Shown here: positions 6,560 to 14,654 of the stretch, piece after piece
How positions within the stretch are numbered: position 1 is the stretch's first letter
How the letters are laid out: every line of letters begins with the position of its first letter
From: a virus
Strand: one strand, 5' to 3'
Virus record (IMG/VR): IMGVR_UViG_3300044645_001094
Span: 1 to 24,239 of that record
DNA: 24,239 bases
The notes under the pieces: generated by a model
Told to the model about the DNA's origin: nothing
The model's input: only the letters and a program-made list of their open reading frames with translations
Database searches by the model: none
Made by a program: the position numbers and the translations under genes

Positions 6560-6778
6560 ATGAGCCAAGGAAGATACTCACAACGGGGGTTTGCGTTTCA
6601 GGGCTTTTCGTTTCGGACGTGGGGGCTGGCTGGGGCTGGGGAGGCTGCGGTTACGGATCCTGTCGCAGGCTGGACGGCACGGCCTGCACAGCGGCATTTG
6701 GTGGCATCGTCGGCAAATCGAGTAAGCATCACGACGCCACAGAACAGAGTTTGGATTGCGAGGGCTGACAATGGCTGA
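6560..6778 (+). CDS. Short hypothetical structural-region protein (72 aa)
   Basis: I do not recognise this protein. It starts one base after the fibre gene stop and has AAAGG upstream. The sequence is Gly/Ala/Arg-rich at the N-terminus (SQRGFAFQGFSFRTWGLAGAG) with a polar end (NRVSITTPQNRVWIARADNG). Its last eight bases overlap the next gene. The tight spacing and good ribosome site support a real gene; a role as a short fibre-associated or tail-tip peptide is only a guess from context. Confidence 0.5.
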   Translation: MSQGRYSQRGFAFQGFSFRTWGLAGAGEAAVTDPVAGWTARPAQRHLVASSANRVSITTPQNRVWIARADNG

Positions 6779-7154
6779 ATGCGTGCAATCAATCAATGTG
6801 ATTTGTAAGCATGTCGAATCGAACGACACCTATTACGTCGATCTGGCTCCAAGGCTTGGGACAGGCGAAACGGTTAGCAGTATCACGTCTGTCACTCCAT
6901 CAGATGCGAACATGACTGCAGGATCAGCAGCAGTTCTTACAGCGGCTACGACCGTCACGACAACTGTCAGGGACCAGGCCGGGAACACTACAACTGTTAC
7001 TTATGTGATTGCAGCAAACAAGGGGGCATCGTTTACGTTGACTGGTGGCAGCACTGGAGCAGGTTGTGGCACTGTGACTGTAAAGTTCGTGAAGAGTACA
7101 GGCAAGGCAGATGCGGTCGATTGTTTGGTTGAGGTGCATGGGGTTGATGTCTAA
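6771..7154 (+). CDS. Beta-rich structural protein, Ig-like pattern (127 aa)
   Basis: From the ATG at 6771, preceded by GAGGG at 6760-6764, the product is 127 residues. The sequence alternates short Thr/Val strands and turns (YYVDLAPRLGTGETVSSITS, AVLTAATTVTTTVRDQAGNT, TVTYVIAANKGASFTLTGG), in the style of an immunoglobulin-like or fibre-tip domain. Two cysteines near the end (GAGCGTVTVKF, AVDCLVEVHG) could form a disulfide. A TTG start at 6756 would add five residues, but the ribosome site favours ATG. Its stop overlaps the HNH gene start (TAATG). Exact role unknown. Confidence 0.6.
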   Translation: MAECVQSINVICKHVESNDTYYVDLAPRLGTGETVSSITSVTPSDANMTAGSAAVLTAATTVTTTVRDQAGNTTTVTYVIAANKGASFTLTGGSTGAGCGTVTVKFVKSTGKADAVDCLVEVHGVDV

Positions 7155-7435
7155 TGCCATCAGCACCAAAGACATTCAGAAGCAGTGAGCGAGCTAAGGA
7201 TCGTGAGCAGTTTCGAGGCTCGAAGCAATCACGAGGTTATGGTGGTGAGTGGGAACGGATCAGCAGGATGAAGCGACAGGCCAATCCGGTGTGCGAGGTG
7301 TGCCACAATGCGACTGCTGATGATGTGGACCACATCGTTCCGTTCGATGGAGTGGATGACCCAAAGCGGACAGAATGGCAGAACCTGCAGAGCATTTGCA
7401 GAGCCTGCCACAACCGAAAAACATTCTTAAAATGA
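7154..7435 (+). CDS. HNH endonuclease of the packaging module
   Basis: The 93-residue product is a compact HNH nuclease. SRGYGGEWERISR (26-38) precedes C47-x2-C50, the catalytic DH at 59-60 in DVDHIVPFDG, Asn77 in EWQNLQS, and C82-x2-C85-H86. The two CxxC pairs should hold a structural zinc and His60 should act in phosphodiester cleavage. In HK97-type phages an HNH protein encoded beside the terminase takes part in cos cleavage, so its place directly ahead of the packaging gap and TerS fits that role. It is coupled to the preceding gene as TAATG. Motifs are intact and the length is typical. Confidence 0.88.
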   Translation: MPSAPKTFRSSERAKDREQFRGSKQSRGYGGEWERISRMKRQANPVCEVCHNATADDVDHIVPFDGVDDPKRTEWQNLQSICRACHNRKTFLK

Positions 7436-7625
7436 AGACGAGCATATAACAGCGGGCCCATATGCGTGAATGCCATTTAGTTACCTGACAGAGCAAAAAA
7501 CCTTTGGCGGGTACTTTAAAAAAAATCGAGCAGTTGGGAGGGGGCGAAAATTTTGGCGAGTATGAAACTGCAGAACCGCCCTTTAGCCGCGCGTGTTTTT
7601 CCGCAAAACGAAACGGCCTTTAGAC
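7436..7625. other. Non-coding packaging gap; candidate cos region
   Basis: This 190-base gap is the largest without a gene in the window and lies between the HNH and small terminase genes, a usual place for cos in HK97-type phages. It contains a GGGCCC palindrome (about 7455), a run of eight A within TTTAAAAAAAATC, a G-rich block GGGAGGGGGCG followed by AAAATTTT, and two imperfect 11-base direct repeats. No ORF over 20 codons with a ribosome site is evident. The cos assignment is from position and composition only. Confidence 0.4.
7503..7562. repeat. Imperfect direct repeats flanking the G-rich block
   Basis: TTTGGCGGGTA (7503-7513) recurs as TTTGGCGAGTA (7552-7562), 10 of 11 bases identical and 49 bases apart centre to centre. 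The GGGAGGGGGCG block lies between them. Repeats of this kind near terminase genes can be terminase-binding sites; this is inference. Confidence 0.4.
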
Positions 7626-8087
7626 ATGGCTAGACCAAGAAAACCAACCGCACTGAAAATCCTTCACGGCGATTTTGACAAAGATCCGCAGCGACGAAAT
7701 CACCAAGAGCCACAGCCGTCGACTGACTCGCCAACATGCCCGAGTCAGTTGGGGATTGTTGGCCGAAACGAGTGGAGGCGTATATGTGCAGAGCTAGAAA
7801 TGCTCGGGGTAATTTCTCTGGCCGAGCGGCCTGCTATTCTTCGGTACTGTCATGCGTACCAGCAGCATCACGACTTCGAGCGACAGGCAAAGAAGGACGG
7901 TCGGTGGCAAGTCAGTGCGACCACAGGATTGATATCAGAGCATCCAGCCAGCAAGGCCGCAAGAGATCTGGCAAACCAGATGATCAAGTTGCTTTCAGCT
8001 TTTGGGATGACCCCGACATCACGAACGCGATTAGCAGTTAAGGAAAAAACACAAGTTGACCCAGACGAAAAACTTTTCTTCGGATGA
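7626..8087 (+). CDS. terS: Phage terminase small subunit, P27 family
   Basis: The start at 7626 gives the characteristic P27-family opening MARPRKPTALKILHG and a 153-residue protein. A helical core follows (NEWRRICAELEMLGVISLAE, then ILRYCHAYQQHHDFERQ) with a GLISEHPASKAARDLANQM stretch. The end is SAFGMTPTSRTRL, matching the family pattern of a C-terminal L-x-FGxTPxSRxR motif. It should form an oligomer that recognises the packaging site and loads the large subunit. An upstream frame start at 7593 adds 11 residues that do not look like the family. Its end overlaps the TerL start by 32 bases. Confidence 0.88.
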   Translation: MARPRKPTALKILHGDFDKDPQRRNHQEPQPSTDSPTCPSQLGIVGRNEWRRICAELEMLGVISLAERPAILRYCHAYQQHHDFERQAKKDGRWQVSATTGLISEHPASKAARDLANQMIKLLSAFGMTPTSRTRLAVKEKTQVDPDEKLFFG

Positions 8088-9642
8088 GTTCTATTTCGAC
8101 GACAATGAAGCGTTCAAGGTTAGTCGGTTTTTCAGCCAAATGCTCACTCATCCAAAAGGAGGGAGCGGAAAGCCAAAGCCGTTCATTCTTGAGCCGTGGC
8201 AGGATGAGTACGTTCGCAATTTGCTGGCATGGAAACACAAATCCACGGGACTCCGGAAGTACAGAACGACGTATTGCGAGATCCCTCGCAAGAATGGCAA
8301 GACTACCCTAGCGGCTGGCATCCTGCTTTATATGCTTCTGGTTGATAAAGAAAACGGAAAGGAGGTCTATTCAGCGGCGACGACACGAGATCAAGCGGGG
8401 CTGGTTTACGAAATCGCTGCCGGCATGGTGTCTAACAATCCCATGCTGAAAAGCCGGTGTGAGCTGATTAAGTCGAAGAAGCGAATTGTCACAGCAGACG
8501 GATATTTTCAAGCCTGCTCAGCGGAGGCAGGGGCGGTTCACGGTAGCAATCCTCATTGCGTGGTCTTCGATGAGCTGCACTTGCAACGCGATCGGGAAAT
8601 GTGGGAGGCGTTTCACACTGGTTTCGGGGCTCGCTCTCAGCCGGTGTTCATCGCCATCACGACGGCAGGGCATGACAAATCAAGCGTCTGCTGGGAACAG
8701 CACGAGTACTCACGAAACATCATCAACGGGAATATCGAGGACGATAGTTTTTACCCGCTGCTCTTTGGGGCGGATCCAGAGGACGATTGGACCGACGAAG
8801 CGACATGGGAAAAGGCAAATCCCTGTTTGGATATTTCACTGAATCGCGACTATCTAAAGGCGGAATGTAAACAGGCACAGGAAATACCAGGTCTCGAGAA
8901 CTCATTTCGCCGCCTTCACCTGAATCAGTGGACCGAACAAGAAAGCAGACTGATTCCGATGCAGCAGTGGGACAAATGCGAGACCAGAGCACAGGTTGAA
9001 GAATTTGATGGGCAGGTGTGTTTCGGGGGGCTTGACCTGTCGTCGACCAGAGACGTGACTGCATTCGTTTTACTGTTCCCAAAAGCAGACGGCGTTCAAG
9101 TATTTCCGTGGTTCTGGATTCCAGAAGACAACATCAACAAAAGGGCGGCACAAGATCAGCGAGTCATTCGAGCGTTTGCGGATGCTGGCTATGTCGAAGT
9201 CACGGAAGGAAATGAGGTTGATGTGATGCACGTCGCGGCGCGTATCACTCAGATTTGCAGCCCGTTCGATCTTCGTCGCATTGGGTTTGATCCGTGGAAC
9301 GCTGCAGGACCAACGCAGCGAATGAAAGAGTTGGGACTGCCGGAAGACGTGTTGGTTAAGATGCCACAGGGCACAGCAACATACAACGAGCCGATAAAGC
9401 AACTACTTTCGATGCTCGGATCAGGGCGTTTTAAACACGACGGAAACAAAGTTTTGAGATGGATGGCATCAAACGCAGCAGGAATGGAGGACAGCAATGG
9501 AAATCTGAAGTTTCACAAGGGCAAGTCAGGCGATAAAATCGATGGAATGACTGCACTAGGAATGGCCTTGGCGTTGTATATTTCAGAAAATCCAGAGGGT
9601 TCTGCATATAAGCAAAGCGGATCCGGCGTAATTTTATTCTGA
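8056..9642 (+). CDS. terL: Phage terminase large subunit (packaging ATPase-nuclease)
   Basis: The 528-residue product has both terminase domains intact. Walker A is PRKNGKTT (77-84), Walker B CVVFDE (168-173, catalytic Glu173), and ITTAG (201-205) fits motif III. The RNase H-like nuclease has LDLS (Asp327), FDPWN (Asp412) and DKIDG (Asp496), the usual metal-binding acids. It translocates DNA into the prohead and cuts it. The start is taken as TTG at 8056, with AGGA at 8041-8044. Later ATGs would remove the conserved EFYFDDNEAFKVSRFFSQML region ahead of the EPWQ motif (adenine-binding area). It belongs to the HK97-like TerL group. Confidence 0.95.
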   Translation: MTQTKNFSSDEFYFDDNEAFKVSRFFSQMLTHPKGGSGKPKPFILEPWQDEYVRNLLAWKHKSTGLRKYRTTYCEIPRKNGKTTLAAGILLYMLLVDKENGKEVYSAATTRDQAGLVYEIAAGMVSNNPMLKSRCELIKSKKRIVTADGYFQACSAEAGAVHGSNPHCVVFDELHLQRDREMWEAFHTGFGARSQPVFIAITTAGHDKSSVCWEQHEYSRNIINGNIEDDSFYPLLFGADPEDDWTDEATWEKANPCLDISLNRDYLKAECKQAQEIPGLENSFRRLHLNQWTEQESRLIPMQQWDKCETRAQVEEFDGQVCFGGLDLSSTRDVTAFVLLFPKADGVQVFPWFWIPEDNINKRAAQDQRVIRAFADAGYVEVTEGNEVDVMHVAARITQICSPFDLRRIGFDPWNAAGPTQRMKELGLPEDVLVKMPQGTATYNEPIKQLLSMLGSGRFKHDGNKVLRWMASNAAGMEDSNGNLKFHKGKSGDKIDGMTALGMALALYISENPEGSAYKQSGSGVILF

Positions 9643-9649
9643 GGTGGCT

Positions 9650-11254
9650 ATGGAATACGGTGTTACTCAATTCGTAGTCAACGCTACGCCGGTCGGTCGC
9701 AACGAAGATCGAATGTGGAATCCTATGCCGTTCACAAACGGCGGCCAGTCGTCTGCTGGCGTGAAGGTTACACAGCGATCGGTGCTCGGGTATCCTCCTC
9801 TTTGGCGAGCCATTAACCTGATTAGTTCGAGCGTAGCGGGGCTGCCCTGTGATGTCTTTCGTCGTCAACGCGACGGCGGGAAAAAAGTGGACATGCGGCA
9901 TTCGCTGCAGTATCTACTGGAAAAAAAGTCAAATCGATGGATTCACGCCTACACGTTCCGGCGAGCCATGACGGCCGTCGCTGCCCTGCATGGGAATTCA
10001 TTTGCAGCAATTGACCGCATCGACGGGCGTCCTGCTGGCTTCATCATGTGGGACACGCAGAACACGCTGGTAAAGGTCGACAACGGGCGGTTGTGGTATG
10101 TGACTTACATCAACGGCAAGCCGGTTCGAGTTCCTGCGGAAGACATGCTTCACATTCGCGGATTTGGCGGTGATGGCGTCATGGGATGGCCAATTCTGGA
10201 ACTAATGAAGGACGCTCTCGGCGCAGGCATGGCGGCTCAGCAGTTTGCGGGCCGATACTTTGCCAACGGATCGAACATGAGCGGCCTGCTGATGGTGCCA
10301 GGCTCATTTAACGAGGAAAAGATTCGCAACACCATGCAAGCGTGGAACAGTATGCAGCAGGGGTTATCAAATTCACACAAAGTTGCATTGCTTCAGGACG
10401 GTGTGAAGTTCCAACAAATGACGATCCCAAACGATGCTGCTCAGTTTCTGCAGACACGCGAATTTGAAACGCGACAAACCGTGAGCAACATCACCGGTGT
10501 CCCTCCGCACATGCTCGGAGATTCCACACGCACTAGCCACAACAGCCTAGAAGCGGAAGGGCAGAGTTATCTGGATTACACACTGCAACCTTGGCTGCAG
10601 ACTTGGGAGGCAGAGCTGGAAGACAAGGGGCTGACAGAAAAAGAAAAGGAAAAGGATTCGCACGTCGTCGAGTTCAATCGCGAGGCCCTGATTCAGATGA
10701 CCTTCGAATCTAAGGTGAATGGTATTTATCGGCAGATCGAATCAGGCGTGATGACACGCAATGAAGGCCGCGCGCGACTGAATATGCCGTCCACAGGCCC
10801 GGAAGGAGATGTTTTTTATCATCCAGCTAACTGGATGGTTTCAGGTGAGGAACCGGAACCAGCAACAGGAGCACAGCCTATGAAGGAAACGCCGGCCGAA
10901 GAGGACAACACGGAAAACCTGCTGCGGGCGATGGTGACGAGTAGCGTGACCGAGGCCCTGAAGATTGAGCGGGACCGTGTTGTTCAGCGTGCAGGGATGC
11001 AGGCGGCGAACTTCATGGGGGCAGTCAATGAGTTCTACGCCACGTGGACCGACAGAACAGTGTCTGCTTTGACGAATTCTGACGCTCGCCTGGCAATTAT
11101 CAGCCATGCTGAAGAGTCGAAACGCCTTCTCAGTGACGTTCATAGTTGTTCCACGACATCGAGCCTCAAAGCAAATGTGTCTGACGTGGTTGCGTCGTGG
11201 GATTCACGGGCCGACAATCTGGTGCAAAACCTCATGAAAGCGGTGCAAAAATGA
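9650..11254 (+). CDS. HK97-family portal protein with C-terminal extension
   Basis: The 534-residue product matches HK97-type portals. Examples are LGYPPLWRAINLISSSVAGLP near residues 45-65, HGNSFAAIDR, the ILELMKDALGAGMAAQQFAGRYFANG helix region and GVPPHMLGD with SHNSLEAEGQSYLDYTLQPW near 285-320. Portals form a dodecameric ring at one capsid vertex through which DNA passes. About 400 residues is usual for the family; here an acidic linker (EEPEPATGAQPMKE) begins near 400 and roughly 130 helical residues follow. ATG at 9650 is preferred over GTG at 9644 because GAGGTGG lies just ahead of it. Its stop overlaps the protease start (ATGA). Confidence 0.93.
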   Translation: MEYGVTQFVVNATPVGRNEDRMWNPMPFTNGGQSSAGVKVTQRSVLGYPPLWRAINLISSSVAGLPCDVFRRQRDGGKKVDMRHSLQYLLEKKSNRWIHAYTFRRAMTAVAALHGNSFAAIDRIDGRPAGFIMWDTQNTLVKVDNGRLWYVTYINGKPVRVPAEDMLHIRGFGGDGVMGWPILELMKDALGAGMAAQQFAGRYFANGSNMSGLLMVPGSFNEEKIRNTMQAWNSMQQGLSNSHKVALLQDGVKFQQMTIPNDAAQFLQTREFETRQTVSNITGVPPHMLGDSTRTSHNSLEAEGQSYLDYTLQPWLQTWEAELEDKGLTEKEKEKDSHVVEFNREALIQMTFESKVNGIYRQIESGVMTRNEGRARLNMPSTGPEGDVFYHPANWMVSGEEPEPATGAQPMKETPAEEDNTENLLRAMVTSSVTEALKIERDRVVQRAGMQAANFMGAVNEFYATWTDRTVSALTNSDARLAIISHAEESKRLLSDVHSCSTTSSLKANVSDVVASWDSRADNLVQNLMKAVQK

Positions 11255-11946
11255 AGCATAAAATTACACTTTCGCTGCCAAAACGCATCGAAAACGCGGT
11301 AAAAGACGAGAATTTTCGCGTGTTTTACAACGATTCCAGCGAGGAACTGGAGGTGTTTCTTTATGGCGTCGTTGGTGACGAATACACCGAATCAGACGCG
11401 GGAAGCATTTCCAGAATCCTTGCTGCCAATAGGAACAAACCGGTGACGATGCGGATCAACTCCGGAGGCGGGTTGGCGTTCGACGGGCTCGCAATTTACA
11501 ACGCTCTGGCCGATCATAAGGGGCCAACCACGGCAATCATTGAAAGCCTTGCGGCATCGGCGGCCAGTCTTGCGGCGATCGGAGCCGACAAGGTAAAGAT
11601 GTATAGCAACGCGACGTATATGATTCATGAAGGTATCGGTTTTGCTTACGGCCACATTGCTGAAATTAAAGAAACGCTCGAATGGCTGGAGTCATTCAAC
11701 GCTGCGGCCATCACGACTTATGCGGAACGCACTGGAAAGCCGGAAAAGGAGATTGCAGCGGCGTTGCTCGGCGCGAATGGCGACGGCACGAAATACAACG
11801 CCACGCAGGCTTTAGAGATGGGATTTGTGGATGAGATTATTACGGCCGGCAGCGGCAAGAAGTCAAAGTCAAAGAACGAAACGGCAGTCGTGCAGGCCAT
11901 GCTCAATTACCGAATTGCAAAATTAGGATTGACAAACCGCCGCTAA
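11251..11946 (+). CDS. ClpP-like (S14) prohead maturation protease
   Basis: From the ATG at 11251 the product has 231 residues. NSGGG (70-74) and the nucleophile Ser103 in SLAASAASLAAIGAD, with His126 in YMIHEG, are the ClpP-type catalytic pair; D178 in ANGDGTKYNATQALEMGFVDEI is a plausible third member. In HK97-like phages such proteases remove the capsid delta domain during maturation. The start overlaps the portal stop as ATGA; the frame from 11197 would add residues unlike the family. The C-terminal GSGKKSKSKNE segment is a basic linker. Between it and the capsid gene is a 169-base gap with regulatory-looking elements. Confidence 0.92.
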   Translation: MKHKITLSLPKRIENAVKDENFRVFYNDSSEELEVFLYGVVGDEYTESDAGSISRILAANRNKPVTMRINSGGGLAFDGLAIYNALADHKGPTTAIIESLAASAASLAAIGADKVKMYSNATYMIHEGIGFAYGHIAEIKETLEWLESFNAAAITTYAERTGKPEKEIAAALLGANGDGTKYNATQALEMGFVDEIITAGSGKKSKSKNETAVVQAMLNYRIAKLGLTNRR

Positions 11947-11956
11947 GCTGTTTACT
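11929..11956 (+). promoter_or_regulatory. Candidate sigma70-like promoter for capsid gene
   Basis: A perfect TTGACA (11929-11934) at the end of the protease gene is followed after 16 bases by TTTACT (11951-11956), which fits TATAAT at four of six positions. It lies about 160 bases ahead of the major capsid start, where extra transcription for the most abundant virion protein would be useful. Consensus match only. Confidence 0.4.
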
Positions 11957-12040
11957 GTCCACACATCAAGCCGTGATAGTATCAAGCGATGCGAGTCCGA
12001 CACCTGCGATCTGAAGTGATAAGTTTCACGCCAGTCGTTT

Positions 12041-12067
12041 GCAGTTTTTCGATTTACGAAACACTGC
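12041..12067 (+). other. Eleven-bp inverted repeat in the capsid leader
   Basis: GCAGTTTTTCG (12041-12051), loop ATTTA, and CGAAACACTGC (12057-12067) pair with one mismatch. The stem is 49 bases ahead of the capsid ATG. A second, weak GCCA/TGGC hairpin follows at 12067-12079 and ends in GTTTTTC, so a weak terminator or a leader stability structure are both possible. Confidence 0.4.
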
Positions 12068-12115
12068 CAGCGGTTGGCGTTTTTCGTTGACCCTGGCGAA
12101 ACAGGAATCAACGAA

Positions 12116-13561
12116 ATGACACTTAAGGAATTGCAGGCAAAGCGTCAATCCCTGCTAGATGACGCTCAGAAGATCATTGACGCTGCTGGCGATCAGATGA
12201 TGTCCGACGAAGACGCAGTGAAAGTGAAGGCTTCAATGGATGAAGTCGACACCGTCTCAGCGTCAATCGACGACCTCGCCAAAAAGGCAAATGAGCAGAC
12301 TGAGTTGCGAAACAAACTGCACGCTGCCAAGAGCAAGCCGGATAACCCAACGATCCGAGCCATGTTCAGTCAGTTTGGTGGCACAATGGCACCTTCGCTG
12401 CCGCATGTCGGCAATGGCGTCTCTCAGCTTCCGCGCAATGTGAAGCGATCTGCCGTCAAGAACTTCAAAGGCGAAGTTGATGGCATGGAAGCTCAGGTTC
12501 GAGCGTACCGATTCGGCATGTGGGCCATGGCCACTCTGTCGCAGCAGTCAGGCGGCCGGTTCCGCAATCAGCAGGCCGTGAACTACTGCCTCGAAAACGG
12601 GCTGATCACCAACGCAGCGCACGGCGAAGGTGGATCCGATGCCACCGGTTCACACATTTTCGTGCCAGACGAATTCGGAACTGACCTGATTCTGTTGCGC
12701 GAACAGTTTGGCGTGGCTCGCCGGCTGCTCAACATCGTGCCGATGTCCTCAGACACGAAAACAGAACCTCGCCAGTTGTCGGGACTGACTGCTTACTTCG
12801 TTGGTGAGAATTCAGCCGGCACCGAATCGACCATGAGCTTTGACGATGTCACTTTGGTGGCCCGCAAACTGATGGTTCTCGCTCGCCTGTCGAACGAACT
12901 GAATGCCGATGCTGCAATCAGCTTTGGCGACAAGCTAGTCGGTGAAATCGCCTACGCCTTTGCCAATAAGGAAGACGAGTGTGTGTTCAACGGCACCGGA
13001 ACAAGCACTTACGGCCACATCACCGGCATCCGCACTCGGCTGGATGAACTGACGGCCGGAACGGCTCCGGGGCTCACTCTCGGAGCAGGTAACGCCTATG
13101 CTGAACTGACGCTCGCCAACTTCCAGAGCGTTGTGGGTTCGCTTCCGCAGTACGCAGACCGTCCGGGTGCTGGTTGGGTGTGTCACAAGACGTTCGCTCA
13201 CACAGTCATGCAGCGGTTGGCATTGGCGGCCGGTGGATCAACGGCAACGGAAATCATCAACGGCATCCCGACGCTGATGTTCCTTGGCTATCCAGTCACG
13301 ATCAGCCAAGTGTTTCCATCTGTGGAAGCAAACAGTCAAATCCCCGTCATCTTCGGTGACTTGTCACTGGGAGCCATGTTTGGAGACCGTGGACAGGAAA
13401 CAATCGCATTCTCCACTGAGGCAACCGTCGGCGGTGAGTCCATGTGGGAACGGGATCAGATCGGCGTCCGCGGCACGGAGCGTTTCGACGCTGTTGTGCA
13501 TGACTACGGCAGCAACTCTGTCGCCGGCCCGATCGTGGGCTTGGAAATGGCTGGCAGCTAA
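12116..13561 (+). CDS. HK97-fold major capsid protein
   Basis: The 481-residue product has a helical, charged N-terminal region (about 1-75: LKELQAKRQSLLDDAQKIID, ASMDEVDTVSASIDDLAKKA) resembling the HK97 delta/scaffold domain. A linker and the shell domain follow. The shell contains GSHIFVPDEFGTDLILLRE, LLNIVPMSSDT, the YFVGENSAGTESTMSFDDVTL strand region, ARLSNELNADAAISFGDKL and FNGTGTSTYGHITGI, typical of phage capsids of this fold. It assembles the icosahedral head and is presumably trimmed by the upstream protease. ATG at 12116 has AGGA at 12103-12106; an upstream TTG at 12074 lacks support. A strong stem follows its stop. Confidence 0.93.
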   Translation: MTLKELQAKRQSLLDDAQKIIDAAGDQMMSDEDAVKVKASMDEVDTVSASIDDLAKKANEQTELRNKLHAAKSKPDNPTIRAMFSQFGGTMAPSLPHVGNGVSQLPRNVKRSAVKNFKGEVDGMEAQVRAYRFGMWAMATLSQQSGGRFRNQQAVNYCLENGLITNAAHGEGGSDATGSHIFVPDEFGTDLILLREQFGVARRLLNIVPMSSDTKTEPRQLSGLTAYFVGENSAGTESTMSFDDVTLVARKLMVLARLSNELNADAAISFGDKLVGEIAYAFANKEDECVFNGTGTSTYGHITGIRTRLDELTAGTAPGLTLGAGNAYAELTLANFQSVVGSLPQYADRPGAGWVCHKTFAHTVMQRLALAAGGSTATEIINGIPTLMFLGYPVTISQVFPSVEANSQIPVIFGDLSLGAMFGDRGQETIAFSTEATVGGESMWERDQIGVRGTERFDAVVHDYGSNSVAGPIVGLEMAGS

Positions 13562-13582
13562 TTTGCTGACAGCGGCCTGACT

Positions 13583-13609
13583 GCGGAGGGTTCGACGTGA
13601 ACCCTTCGT
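13583..13609 (+). terminator. Possible partial terminator after capsid gene
   Basis: AGGGTTC (13587-13593) pairs perfectly with GAACCCT (13599-13605) around loop GACGT. The flanks extend the stem to about 11 pairs with two G-T wobbles (13583-13586 with 13606-13609). It lies 22 bases after the capsid stop. The following TTTCTG is a poor U-tract, so it may only reduce read-through or protect the 3' end of the capsid message. Confidence 0.45.
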
Positions 13610-13641
13610 GTTTCTGAAAACAATCCCAAAGGGGAAACAAT

Positions 13642-14064
13642 ATGATTCGAGAACGATTGGTGAATGACTCGCTGCTGATCTCTCCGCGATCGCAAACGAA
13701 CACGCAGACGAATACAGCAAATCTTGACACCAAGGGGGCAAACTACGCCACCATTCGTGTCGCGTTTGCCAGTGAGCTGAACACGAACGCCGTTGGGCCT
13801 ACGCTTGTTCTGTCACATTCTGACGACACGGTAGTGACGAATTTTGCAACGCTTGACACACAAACAGGCTTGGATTTGACTGCCGCGCGTGAAGTGCATT
13901 ACGGCGTCGACCTGCGAGGCAAAAAGCGATACCTGCGACTGGCCGTCACCACAGCAACTGCGACCAACGACAATGTCACGTTTGCCGCAGTGGCAACACT
14001 CAGCGACCTCGAGAATTCTCCGAACGGAACGACCAGTGTGGCTGACACGACAGTGTTTGTGTAA
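13642..14064 (+). CDS. Thr-rich capsid-associated protein, possible decoration protein
   Basis: The 140-residue protein starts at ATG with AAAGGGGAAA upstream. It has 24 threonines of 140 (counted), low charge and strand-turn alternation (NYATIRVAFASELNTNAVGP, RYLRLAVTTATATNDN). No signal peptide or membrane helix is seen. A small beta-rich protein encoded immediately after the major capsid gene in HK97-like phages is often a decoration or head-completion protein; I see no motif that settles which. Its stop overlaps the methyltransferase start (TAATG), linking it to the modification genes downstream. Confidence 0.55.
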   Translation: MIRERLVNDSLLISPRSQTNTQTNTANLDTKGANYATIRVAFASELNTNAVGPTLVLSHSDDTVVTNFATLDTQTGLDLTAAREVHYGVDLRGKKRYLRLAVTTATATNDNVTFAAVATLSDLENSPNGTTSVADTTVFV

Positions 14065-14654
14065 TGAGCGGAAGCACGATCAATTACGAGGCTGTCGCAC
14101 CTTGGATGCAAGGGAAAGCCTTTAACGTCTACACACAATTTGGTGAGGACGGATTGATCGCGTTTGCGCTTGATAAAATTGGACCGAAAAACCGTCACTG
14201 CTTTGAAATTGGAGCAGCTGACGGTCGGTTCTTTTCCAATACATTACGACTTCGCGAACTTGGCTGGTATGCGGTGCTGATTGAGGCCGACCAGCGGCAC
14301 TTTAACAAACTGCAGGCTGAATTCGGGCAGCAGTCAGCGTGCATTTTCGGAACGTGCGGTGACCTGGATGACATGCTCATTCGAACCACAATCAACCGCA
14401 CGCCTGACCTCGGAATTATCGACATTGACGGACAGGACTATTGGCTTTGGCACGACATGGTTGAAATCAGGCCGCGAGTCATGCTCGTGGAAATCAGCAC
14501 GCAGGGCCGATCAATGCCAGTTCCTTTGCGTGGCGAGCCATACCCGGCACAGGCCGGACTTGAACAAATAACGCAGCTTGGAGCCTCAAAAGGTTACACG
14601 CTCGTCGCAACAACTTACTGCAACGCTCTTTTTATAGAAAACTCATGTCTCTGA
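14064..14654 (+). CDS. FkbM-like SAM-dependent methyltransferase
   Basis: The 196-residue product has the FkbM-like order: YTQFGEDGLIAF (23-34), CFEIGAADGRFFSNTLRLRE (46-65, the glycine-rich SAM-binding motif I), VLIEAD (71-76, acidic ribose-binding end of strand 2) and LGIIDIDGQDYWLW (116-129). The C-terminal part is RVMLVEIS and a final strand. Members methylate sugars or other small groups, often in surface polysaccharide pathways; the acceptor here is unknown. It sits between capsid and connector genes, an unusual place for such an enzyme, and is followed by an overlapping methyltransferase-glycosyltransferase gene (10-base overlap). Confidence 0.85.
   Translation: MSGSTINYEAVAPWMQGKAFNVYTQFGEDGLIAFALDKIGPKNRHCFEIGAADGRFFSNTLRLRELGWYAVLIEADQRHFNKLQAEFGQQSACIFGTCGDLDDMLIRTTINRTPDLGIIDIDGQDYWLWHDMVEIRPRVMLVEISTQGRSMPVPLRGEPYPAQAGLEQITQLGASKGYTLVATTYCNALFIENSCL

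Noticed and set aside
7505-7518. TGGCGGGTACTTTA as a possible sigma54 promoter.
   Set aside because: Lacks the conserved GC of the -12 element, so only a weak match.
9922-9928. In-phase A AAA AAG inside the portal gene.
   Set aside because: The -1 frame closes after a few dozen codons within the portal and would destroy the protein; probably chance.
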